Part shown: positions 6,809 to 12,946 of the stretch, piece after piece
Numbering within the stretch: position 1 is the stretch's first letter
Layout of the letters: each line of letters opens with the position of its first letter
Origin: Nitrospirota bacterium
Lineage (GTDB): Bacteria; Nitrospirota; Thermodesulfovibrionia; Thermodesulfovibrionales; Magnetobacteriaceae
DNA length: 15,748 nt
Direction: 5' to 3'
NCBI GenBank assembly: GCA_015232165.1
Contig: JADGAE010000016.1
Coordinates: forward strand, 1-15,748
The notes under the pieces: generated by a model
What the model was told of the DNA's origin: nothing
The model's input: only the letters and a program-made list of their open reading frames with translations
Database searches by the model: none
Made by a program: the position numbers and the translations under genes

Positions 6809-6970
6809 GCACCCCCTCCCTTCCCGTTGGTCGTTAGTTCCTCCGAGCCGCAGCAAACAAGCATAACTGCCGGATTTGTAGTTAATCCAATCGAAACGTT
6901 CATGAATAGGAGTACTATTCACCCCCGCCGATGAAAATGTATTTTCACGGTAACTTATGATTGAGCATAT

Positions 6971-7085
6971 GGGGTCAAGGGGCGAGCCGCCCCCGGCTCA
7001 GTGGGGGACTGGTCCCCTTGCAGGGGGGATCTGAAGGGGGGGTGCGGCAACACCCGCCGTGCGGGCGGAGCTGCCCCCTTCTTTC
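6971..7085 (+). repeat. Structured repeat element, copy 1
   Basis: A GGGGTCAAGGGG start is interrupted by GAGCCG-cccc-CGGCTC, then GGGGAC-tg-GTCCCC (7004-7017). A large stem follows: outer arms GAAGGGGG (7033-7040) and CCCCCTTC (7074-7081), inner CCCGCC-gtgc-GGGCGG (7053-7068), ending in a T-rich TTTCTT. The 33-bp core 7041-7073 is identical to 14521-14553. The element is flanked by 14-bp direct repeats at 6940-6953 and 7109-7122. It could work as a terminator or be a small mobile repeat. The low-complexity reading frame across it is not a credible gene. Confidence 0.7.
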
Positions 7086-7125
7086 TTCGTTTGAATGGGC
7101 AGGTACTTTATTTTCACGGTAAATC

Positions 7126-7134
7126 TGCTATAAT
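7126..7134 (+). promoter_or_regulatory. Extended -10 promoter for the two-TM protein
   Basis: A perfect TATAAT (7129-7134) is preceded by TGC, giving an extended -10 element; no convincing -35 box is present. The start would fall near 7141, about 85 nt before the ATG at 7226. Confidence 0.5.
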
Positions 7135-7225
7135 AGGTCTGCGTGTTGATGTCGAAGAAGATATCGCAGGTCTCGATCTATCACAACACGGAGAGATCTC
7201 TTACAGGCAGTAAAGGAGGCACACC

Positions 7226-7834
7226 ATGAATAATGAAACGGGTTATCGCCTGGAGATCAATGGCGATATCCTGCGTGTTCAGACAGGCTCGTTTAAGACG
7301 CAAAAGGGCAGTATGCTTCACAGTGGTGTTTATAACCGCGAACTGGCCAGCCTCTTTGTCAGCGGGGGGATGTCTATGGTCTGGCTCATGGTTGCGGCAT
7401 CCCTGCACTGGTCGGGATACATACACTTCATTGTCAGTGTCGTTGTGTTTATACTCTCCTACCCCCTGTGCAGGGCATACGTATTTAAGGAGTCCATCCT
7501 GGAGACCGTCATAAACGGCAGAGAACGCATCATACTGCTCAATCAGACAATGTCCATTGGAAAACGAACCATCAGGAGGCAGTTCGCTGACTTAAGAGGC
7601 ATCCACCTGGAGCACGTCGCCACACAACCACATAACCCCGATGGTGCGGCATTTGTCCAGAAAATCGCCTCACAGCATGGAGCACCTATCCCCGGGTTTG
7701 GACAGACAGAGCACTACTATGCCGTCGTGTTGTCCTTTGATACCGAGCAACTGGTGATATTTTCATCAACGGAGAAGTCGGAGTCGGAGGCACTGTTGAT
7801 TGAGATCGAAGGATTCCTGCTTGCGCAGGAATGA
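7226..7834 (+). CDS. Two-transmembrane protein of unknown function
   Basis: I do not recognise a named family. The 202-residue protein has a hydrophilic N-terminus (1-40), two hydrophobic segments (about 41-60 and 64-84) and a C-terminal soluble half with an alternating beta-like pattern (YAVVLSFDTEQLVIFSSTE). The layout resembles small bacterial proteins with a membrane hairpin followed by a PH-like domain, which is only a structural guess. AAGGAGG six bases before the ATG is a near-perfect SD. The last codons and the stop lie inside a dispersed palindromic repeat (stem 7813-7832), so the natural C-terminus may have been replaced by repeat sequence. Confidence 0.75.
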   Translation: MNNETGYRLEINGDILRVQTGSFKTQKGSMLHSGVYNRELASLFVSGGMSMVWLMVAASLHWSGYIHFIVSVVVFILSYPLCRAYVFKESILETVINGRERIILLNQTMSIGKRTIRRQFADLRGIHLEHVATQPHNPDGAAFVQKIASQHGAPIPGFGQTEHYYAVVLSFDTEQLVIFSSTEKSESEALLIEIEGFLLAQE

Positions 7835-7956
7835 CCCCTGTTCGAGCCAGGGGCAGGCACATATTGGCGCAAAATACCATTTTCTGTCATTCCCGTGAAA
7901 CATGTCCCTGGCTTGAACCATGTCCCTGGCTTGAACAGGGAAGGGAACGGGAATCC
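7811..7956. repeat. Composite palindromic repeat between convergent genes
   Basis: ATTCCTGC-ttgc-GCAGGAAT (7813-7832) is a perfect hairpin. CCTGTTCGAGCCAGGGGCA (7837-7855) pairs with 7921-7939 at 17 of 19 positions. An 18-bp unit beginning CATGTCCCTGG is tandemly duplicated (7901-7918, 7919-7936). Outer GGATTCC (7811-7817) pairs with GGAATCC (7950-7956). The ATTCC-N10-GGAAT layout resembles the dRS3-type repeats of Neisseria. The convergent position suits a bidirectional transcript-end structure. The rest of 7957-8051 shows nothing clear. Confidence 0.65.
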
Positions 7957-8051
7957 ATTTTCAAAAACCGCATAAACTCCTGTTTAGGAAAAAGTGCAAA
8001 GGCATATTTGACAATAACTCAAAAACACCCATGAGTTTCTTATGCACCCGT

Positions 8052-9818
8052 CTAAACGGATTCCTTGCACTTTAATTCAATTGTAAACATGGCGCCGTTT
8101 GTTATGTTCTCTACGCCTATATACCCGGACATGTGTTCCTCGATGATGATCTTTGACATGTGAAGGCCAATACCTGTGCCCTTATCCGCCTGTTTTGTGG
8201 TAAAGTAGGGGTCAAATATCCTGTTGATTACGTTGTCGTCAATGCCTCCGCCGTTGTCACTGATCCGCAGCAGTGCACTGTCGGCCTCTATAGAGGCTTT
8301 TATGGAAATCAAGCCTTTTTCCTTTCCCATATCTCCCCTTTCCCTCCTTTGTAGTATGGCGTCGCGGGCGTTGCCTATAACGTTGAGCATCACCTGCTTA
8401 AATTCATTGGGGAGGCCATTGGTTATCAAACGTGTCAGTCCATTGCCGTCCACCGTAATATTGATGTAGTTATGTCTGAGCTGATCACTGACCAGGGAGA
8501 TAACCTTCCGGACAGTGTCGATGAGGTCAAAGTCTACCATTTCTCTGTCAGCCCTGAAGAAGTTCCTGAAGTCGTCAATGGTCTTTGACATGTCGTAGAT
8601 GATCTCCATGCCGCGCTTAATATTGGTGTCAATATAGTCCTTGCTCAACTCCCCGAAGGTGAAGGCATCTTCAAAGTCCTGAATAATCATCCCTATGGCA
8701 TTGAGCGGTTGTCTCCACTGGTGTGCAATGGCCCCAATCATATCACCCATGGCGGCCAGTTTTGACTGATGTATCAGCATCACCTCCTGCTGTCCGCGTC
8801 TTTCTATCTCCTGCCGAACCCTCTCCTCCAGGTGTGCATTGAGTTCTTCCAGTTGTCGGGTCTTTATCGTCAGAGAGGTCTCTATTTGATATCGAAGCTG
8901 CTCGCCTTTGTAGGCCATTATTATGTTTCCACAGGTTGACATAAGAGGCTGTAGGAATTCCACGTGTTCGTCTCTGTATCCCCCCGGGTTGTTTGCAATC
9001 CCCACCATACCCACCACCGTATTGCCGGCGTAAAAAGGCATCCCAAGGAAGGTCTTGATGGGAGGATGACCATCCGGAAGTCCTCCGCTGCGGGGGTCAG
9101 TCAGGGGGGCATTGGATATAACGGCCTGACCCGTTGTCAGCACTCGACCATAGAGGCTGTTGACGTTGGAAAATTCTATGGCCTTGGGCGATTTATCATT
9201 GTAGTAGTCCCTTGTTTCTTGTGTCCATGCAACGCTTGTAATGGCAAATGTCCTCATGTATGGCCGCCCTTGGTCGGTTTGAAGCACCTCGCCAATAAAT
9301 CCATATTCGCTCTCCGTCAACGAAAGAAGGTTGTTTAATATCTCGGTAAACAGCTTGTTTGGCTCCGCGGATAAGATAAATTGAGACTGTATGTGTCTTA
9401 TAAGCTCAAGCAACTGATTGGTCTGTCTAAAGCTGTCTGCCATTTTCCGTATATCGGTTATATCTGTGACAAAAGCAATTCCGCCAAGGATATTTCCTTC
9501 TCTGTCTCTTAATGTGCTGGTGTTAAAGATAGTGGGGATCATGGAGCCGTCTTTGGCCCTCATGTTGATTTCGTAAGTGCGGTGTTCCTGATGGGGGATA
9601 TTGGCCATCTGATGTCTGAAGATAGGTTCATTTTCCTTGTCAACAAAATCGAATGGCTGTTTGCCCAGCATTTCCTGCCGCTGATATCCGAGCATACGAC
9701 ACAGGGCGTTGTTGACATCCACCATGACAAGGTCCGTGCTTATCATCCAGAAGCCCTCCGACGTAGCGTTTATAATTGCGTCGCATAGCCACTCGTTCTC
9801 TTGGTACGTGTCCGTCAT
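8052..9818 (-). CDS. PAS-GAF sensor histidine kinase
   Basis: The 588-residue cytoplasmic kinase has no transmembrane segment or receiver domain. Order: PAS with PAC (about 8-125, FWMISTDLVMVDVNNALCRMLGY and GGIAFVTDITDIRK), GAF (about 135-300, with FLGMPFYAGNTVVGMVGIAN), a coiled linker, a HisKA domain with phospho-acceptor His366 in GAIAHQWRQPLN, then HATPase. In the HATPase domain the N box is near 479-489 (NVIGNARDAI), G1 is DNGGG (521-525), the F box is FDPYFT and G2 is GTGIGL (547-552). All catalytic boxes are intact. It should autophosphorylate in response to a soluble or redox/ligand signal sensed by PAS or GAF. It has its own promoter; the CheY-like protein upstream is a plausible but unproven partner. 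Confidence 0.93.
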   Translation of the reverse strand: MTDTYQENEWLCDAIINATSEGFWMISTDLVMVDVNNALCRMLGYQRQEMLGKQPFDFVDKENEPIFRHQMANIPHQEHRTYEINMRAKDGSMIPTIFNTSTLRDREGNILGGIAFVTDITDIRKMADSFRQTNQLLELIRHIQSQFILSAEPNKLFTEILNNLLSLTESEYGFIGEVLQTDQGRPYMRTFAITSVAWTQETRDYYNDKSPKAIEFSNVNSLYGRVLTTGQAVISNAPLTDPRSGGLPDGHPPIKTFLGMPFYAGNTVVGMVGIANNPGGYRDEHVEFLQPLMSTCGNIIMAYKGEQLRYQIETSLTIKTRQLEELNAHLEERVRQEIERRGQQEVMLIHQSKLAAMGDMIGAIAHQWRQPLNAIGMIIQDFEDAFTFGELSKDYIDTNIKRGMEIIYDMSKTIDDFRNFFRADREMVDFDLIDTVRKVISLVSDQLRHNYINITVDGNGLTRLITNGLPNEFKQVMLNVIGNARDAILQRRERGDMGKEKGLISIKASIEADSALLRISDNGGGIDDNVINRIFDPYFTTKQADKGTGIGLHMSKIIIEEHMSGYIGVENITNGAMFTIELKCKESV

Positions 9819-9860
9819 CTATAAAGATCCTTTTGTTTTTTTCATGCCGGTTGCATAAGG

Positions 9861-9876
9861 GGGGCTCAAAAGCCCC
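9861..9876 (-). repeat. Hairpin at the predicted 5' end of the kinase mRNA
   Basis: GGGGCT-N4-AGCCCC is a perfect 6-bp stem with a 4-nt loop. The predicted transcription start of the kinase gene (about 9877, minus strand) falls at its edge, so the transcript would begin with this stem-loop. Confidence 0.5.
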
Positions 9877-9883
9877 TGCCTAT

Positions 9884-9912
9884 ATTATGAGGAAAAGTGA
9901 AATTTATGTCAA
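9884..9912 (-). promoter_or_regulatory. Sigma70-type promoter for the histidine kinase
   Basis: On the minus strand, TTGACA (9912-9907) and CATAAT (9889-9884) are separated by exactly 17 bp. The leader is about 59 nt and includes AAAGGA about 11 bases before the ATG at 9818. Confidence 0.65.
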
Positions 9913-9931
9913 AACCCACCGAGTCAAGAGT

Positions 9932-9952
9932 ACCCCACTCAACCGTGGGTGA
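9932..9952. repeat. Short inverted repeat carrying ACGGTTGAGTG
   Basis: CCCAC-tcaacc-GTGGG forms a 5-bp stem. Its minus strand contains ACGGTTGAGTG (9946-9936), also found in both direct repeats beside the Uma2 gene. The position after the cyclase stop could make it a weak terminator; a remnant of an IS200/IS605-type end is another possibility. The rest of 9953-10024 shows nothing else. Confidence 0.35.
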
Positions 9953-10024
9953 GGCGTAAGGTGTTGAAAAAGAAAACGGATATATGTGGTTTATGTTCCT
10001 GACAATCTCTGCTATTTACTCATC

Positions 10025-10996
10025 TCAGGCTACCGTCTCGATGCTTGCATAGGTTGTCACGCGATTTCGGCCAAGCTTTTTGGACTGATAGAGGGCTATG
10101 TCCGCCTCGTGGACGACCTGGAGATAGTCCCTCATATCCTCGCGATAGGCGGCAATCCCGATGCTTAGGGTGACCCTTATTTCCACCCCCTCATACTGTA
10201 TTGTTGTCTCCTCTACCGAGGCCCTGATTTGTTGGCAGAACATCATCAGTTCACCCTGATGCATATCCGGTACGACAATAAGGAATTCCTCTCCGCCATA
10301 TCTTCCCAGGACATCCGTCTGACGCAGGTGGTTGCCTACGGTCTTTGCAACAGACCTTAGCACGTCATCCCCTGCGAGATGACCATAGGTGTCGTTGACC
10401 CTCTTGAAGTGGTCCAGGTCAAACATAACGACCGAAAATTGGATACCGTTTATCTTTGCCTTTTCAAATTCCTTCTCTAGGAGTTTTTCTATGTACAGCC
10501 TGTTATATATGCCGGTCAAACCGTCATAATACGACAACTGTTTAAGCATCTTGTTGGCGTCAAGTACCTCGTCAATCATCTTCTGGGATATGGCTATATC
10601 GGTCATATCCTGTACAATGATGCAGATGCTGGTTACCTGTGCGTTTTCATCCAAGATTGGCAAGAACGTGCAGTCCTGAAACATGTAATCCACATCCCCG
10701 GTTATAGGGCGATTATGGCTAAACTTAAAAAGGTATGCCCTCTGTTTCCACGATATAAAGGAATACCCCTTTAGTATCTGCACACTTTTAAACTTAAGCT
10801 CCAGCCAGCCCTTTGGCAGGTACGGAAAGACGTCAAAGAGGTTCCTGCCCAATACCTCCTCCTTTTGCATTTCACTGTACTTGGCCATAAAGCTATTGTA
10901 CAGCAACACGTTGTATGACGGGTCAATGACCACGATACCAGTGTTGAGGCTATCTATTATAGCCCTGCTGATAAGATCATCTATAGAGACAACCAT
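10025..10996 (-). CDS. PAS-GGDEF diguanylate cyclase
   Basis: This 323-residue protein makes cyclic di-GMP from two GTP. An N-terminal PAS domain with PAC (about 8-140, IVVIDPSYNVLLYN and ICIIVQDMTDI) precedes a GGDEF domain starting YYDGLTGIYNR (156-166). The active site reads GGEEF (234-238), which supports cyclase activity. The RxxD product-inhibition site RQTD lies at 225-228, exactly five residues upstream, so feedback control by c-di-GMP is expected. There is no membrane segment, so the signal is cytoplasmic. It starts 11 bp after the cheC-like stop with GGGGT as a possible SD, so it belongs to the cheY-cheC transcription unit. Confidence 0.94.
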   Translation of the reverse strand: MVVSIDDLISRAIIDSLNTGIVVIDPSYNVLLYNSFMAKYSEMQKEEVLGRNLFDVFPYLPKGWLELKFKSVQILKGYSFISWKQRAYLFKFSHNRPITGDVDYMFQDCTFLPILDENAQVTSICIIVQDMTDIAISQKMIDEVLDANKMLKQLSYYDGLTGIYNRLYIEKLLEKEFEKAKINGIQFSVVMFDLDHFKRVNDTYGHLAGDDVLRSVAKTVGNHLRQTDVLGRYGGEEFLIVVPDMHQGELMMFCQQIRASVEETTIQYEGVEIRVTLSIGIAAYREDMRDYLQVVHEADIALYQSKKLGRNRVTTYASIETVA

Positions 10997-11007
10997 GATA
11001 ATTACCC

Positions 11008-11643
11008 CTATAACTCGGCAAGCATCCCGGTTATAGCTTTATGTATCGCCAGGATTGTTTTTTCAGATATGAACAACAGAAGTTCACTCCTGAAGGATTC
11101 ATCTTTTAGCTTAAAGGATATCTTAGCCAACATGGTGTAGTCCCAATGCAGTTGAGTGCGCTGAAATGAGCCGTATATAATTTTTTTATAGGTCTTGTTT
11201 TCGGCCAGCACCGTTGGCGGGACAAAGGACATGTCCTTGCCAAATAGTTGGTTTGATATGCCATTTAGGCAGGCACTGGCTATTATGTTGGTCATCTCAA
11301 GCATCAGTTCGATTTTATATTGTCGGTCTGCTTTGTCTTCAAGGCCTATGAGTCTGTATACGTTATCGAAGGTCCGGTCGTCAAAGGTCATAATGGCCTC
11401 GCCATCTGCTATGTTATTGAGATAGAAGGTCTGACGTGTTGCAGTGACAGGTTCGTCATCCCAACGGCCGGCCCCTCCGATGATTACATCTACCACTTTT
11501 TCGGCCTGAACGATACGTATGTCAGGGACCACCATGTCTACAAAGGACTTCAACAGCACGGCAAGTCCTGATGCGGCCTGCCCCATTGCAAGGTTAAAGA
11601 CCTCCTTTAAGAGGTCATACTCGTCCTCATTGAAGTTGATCAC
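11008..11643 (-). CDS. cheC: CheC-like CheY-P phosphatase with two intact active sites
   Basis: The 211-residue protein matches the CheC/FliY/CheX phosphatase pattern [DS]-x3-E-x2-N-x22-P. The first site is D10-x3-E14-x2-N17 and P40 falls exactly 22 residues after N17. A second site around ELMLEMTN has the same E-x2-N-x22-P spacing (ending at VPP), with Glu instead of Asp/Ser at the first position. Both halves therefore look catalytic, as in classical CheC. It would remove phosphate from the response regulator encoded just upstream. The start is GTG, overlapping the cheY-like stop as GTGA, and no SD is seen, so translation is probably coupled. Confidence 0.85.
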   Translation of the reverse strand: MINFNEDEYDLLKEVFNLAMGQAASGLAVLLKSFVDMVVPDIRIVQAEKVVDVIIGGAGRWDDEPVTATRQTFYLNNIADGEAIMTFDDRTFDNVYRLIGLEDKADRQYKIELMLEMTNIIASACLNGISNQLFGKDMSFVPPTVLAENKTYKKIIYGSFQRTQLHWDYTMLAKISFKLKDESFRSELLLFISEKTILAIHKAITGMLAEL

Positions 11644-12014
11644 AGGAGGTTATTATCCTTCAGCAGGGTCACCAGCGCCTGGCGCGAAAACGGCTTTTTG
11701 CAATAACCAATAGCGCCGTAGGTCTTGACTTTCTCCTCAACGCCCGGTTGTATGTCGGCGCTTACGACGATTGTGTTTGTCCTCACCCCTTGTCTTTGAA
11801 GTGTCTCAAGGACGTCGTAGCCGGTCATATCCGGCATCGTAAGGTCCAGGAATATCAGGTCATACTTATTACCAAGGCACATAGCGAGGGCCTCTTTACC
11901 GCTTGCCCCCTCCGTAAAGACCACTTCTTTTTCCGCGATAATCGACAACAACTCTTTCTTGAGCACGAACCGTGCTGCTTTTGAATCATCAACAACCAAT
12001 ATTGAAAAAGCCAT
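11640..12014 (-). CDS. CheY-like single-domain response regulator
   Basis: The 124-residue receiver domain has no output domain. Acidic pair Asp9-Asp10, phospho-acceptor Asp57 in LIFLDLTMPD, Ser85 in VVSAD and Lys107 in CKKPF are all present, so it should be phosphorylated and cycle normally. AAGGTG four bases before the ATG is an acceptable SD. The stop overlaps the CheC-like start by 4 bp, pairing the regulator with its likely phosphatase. The target could be the flagellar switch or, given the neighbours, a c-di-GMP circuit. The 73-bp gap from the upstream coiled-coil gene has no clear promoter. Confidence 0.93.
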   Translation of the reverse strand: MAFSILVVDDSKAARFVLKKELLSIIAEKEVVFTEGASGKEALAMCLGNKYDLIFLDLTMPDMTGYDVLETLQRQGVRTNTIVVSADIQPGVEEKVKTYGAIGYCKKPFSRQALVTLLKDNNLL

Positions 12015-12087
12015 TAGACACCTTGCCTCATATAAGTTAATTTTGGGTGGAATACGGCAGTTGTTCTCATTTGTGATATTTCAGATG

Positions 12088-12648
12088 TTATAGTAGTTTT
12101 ACCAAGGCAGCTATCACTGCAGACTGGGCTATGAGCATGGCCGCCACCCACTTTATTATATCTGATTTAGCGTCGGAGATTTTGCTGTCGAGTTTGCCTT
12201 CCAGTCCGGATATCTTGCCTTCCAGGTCTGAGAACTTTTTGTCGAATTTGCCTTCCATCTCGGAGAGTTTTGTGTTGACCCTGCCTTCCAGGTCTGAGAA
12301 CTTTTTGTCGAATTTGCCTTCCATCTCGGAGAGTTTTGTGTTGACCCTGCCTTCCAGGTCTGAGAACTTTTTGTCGAATTTGCCTTCCATCTCGGAGAGT
12401 TTTGTGTTGACCCTGCCTTCCAGTCTTGCCATGTCTTCTCTGAGCTTTGCTATCTCTGCTCTGACATCGGCGATTTCGTCTTTTAGCTCGGTCTTTGTAA
12501 GCATCAGGTCTGTTTTGGTTGCAAGGTGTTCCAGACTTGCAGCCTGTATCTCAATCAAGGCATCGGTAAGACTCTTGGCCTGCTCCTCGGAGAAGCCGGC
12601 ATTTTTAAGGTTCTTGACCGTCTTAAATGTATCAAGCATCACTAACAT
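12088..12648 (-). CDS. Coiled-coil protein with hendecad stalk and C-terminal membrane anchor (DUF1640-like)
   Basis: The 186-residue product has a head (DTFKTVKNLKNAGFSEEQAK), a coiled-coil stalk (about 40-160) and a C-terminal hydrophobic helix in DIIKWVAAMLIAQSAVIAALV. The stalk contains three identical 22-residue units at about 77-98, 99-120 and 121-142, each made of two 11-residue halves (EGRVNTKLSEM and EGKFDKKFSDL), followed by a degenerate unit. The anchor and head match the 90-residue protein at 6512-6784, so the two are paralogues with different stalk lengths. Function is unknown. The promoter places +1 at the ATG, so the mRNA is probably leaderless; an in-frame ATG at codon 4 is an alternative start. 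Confidence 0.8.
   Translation of the reverse strand: MLVMLDTFKTVKNLKNAGFSEEQAKSLTDALIEIQAASLEHLATKTDLMLTKTELKDEIADVRAEIAKLREDMARLEGRVNTKLSEMEGKFDKKFSDLEGRVNTKLSEMEGKFDKKFSDLEGRVNTKLSEMEGKFDKKFSDLEGKISGLEGKLDSKISDAKSDIIKWVAAMLIAQSAVIAALVKLL
12218..12415 (-). repeat. Three identical 66-bp tandem repeats within the coiled-coil gene
   Basis: Copies 12218-12283, 12284-12349 and 12350-12415 are identical at every base. Flanking sequence starts a further partial copy on each side. Perfect identity at the DNA level indicates recent expansion or ongoing homogenisation, and copy number may vary between strains. Confidence 0.95.
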
Positions 12649-12655
12649 AATATTG

Positions 12656-12685
12656 AGTATACAATATCAGTTAGAGGAAAAACAA
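12656..12685 (-). promoter_or_regulatory. Promoter of the repeat coiled-coil gene, leaderless
   Basis: On the minus strand, TTGTTT (12685-12680), an 18-bp spacer and TATACT (12661-12656). Only seven bases separate the -10 box from the ATG at 12648, so the transcript would start at or next to the ATG. Confidence 0.5.
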
Positions 12686-12708
12686 CCCACTAAAAAAAGG
12701 GGAACCAA

Positions 12709-12889
12709 GGTGCATAAAAAAGTTGTGGGCGCCTTGAGAAAAAAAGGGAGAAGGACTCTGTCCATTTGAGCCCGGGGCGGCTCGCCCCTTCTCCCTCAGA
12801 CCCTCGTCCTGCAAGGGGACTAGTCCCCTTGACCCCTTTATACGCATTTTTATTACCACTTGTTATCCACCAAAAATTTATGCACCCCT
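12709..12889 (-). repeat. Structured repeat element, copy 2, with terminal inverted repeats
   Basis: GGTGCATAAA (12709-12718) and TTTATGCACC (12877-12886) are perfect inverted ends. GGAACCAA occurs directly outside on both sides (12701-12708 and 12890-12897), like a target duplication. Read on the minus strand it holds the 20-bp palindrome CAAGGGGACTAGTCCCCTTG (12831-12812), then a stem with arms GGGAGAAGG/CCTTCTCCC (12795-12787 and 12754-12746) enclosing GGGGCG-agc-CGCCCC, and a T7 tail. The design matches copies 1 and 3. It separates the divergent coiled-coil gene and aroB, and its T-tail faces the coiled-coil gene promoter. Confidence 0.65.
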
Positions 12890-12903
12890 GGAACCAAAAC
12901 ACG

Positions 12904-12933
12904 TTGTATTTTTCCTAATAACCATGATATACT
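12904..12933 (+). promoter_or_regulatory. Extended -10 promoter for aroB
   Basis: TTGTAT (12904-12909), an 18-bp spacer ending in TGA, and TATACT (12928-12933). The predicted start near 12940 leaves about seven nt before the ATG at 12947, and no SD is present. Confidence 0.6.
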
Positions 12934-12946
12934 GTTATTTATAAGT

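Noticed and set aside
6778..6903. Short minus-strand frame of 41 codons in the gap after the small coiled-coil gene
   Set aside because: No SD or recognisable motif, and it overlaps the 3' end of the plus-strand gene.
7001..7213. 70-codon plus-strand open frame across copy 1
   Set aside because: It lies almost wholly in the structured repeat; the similar repeats at 12.8 and 14.5 kb give unrelated short frames. No SD and low complexity.
12218..12415. CRISPR-like array
   Set aside because: The 66-bp units are contiguous, have no spacers and encode an in-frame coiled-coil repeat.
12131..12769. 212-codon plus-strand frame opposite the repeat coiled-coil gene
   Set aside because: It is the mirror of the tandem repeats (Ser/Leu/Pro low complexity). 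The minus-strand frame has a coherent head, coiled coil and anchor, a paralogue and a promoter.
12860..12946. N-terminal extension of aroB
   Set aside because: The extra 29 residues read through the repeat end and the promoter and have no AroB-like sequence; ATG 12947 matches the family.
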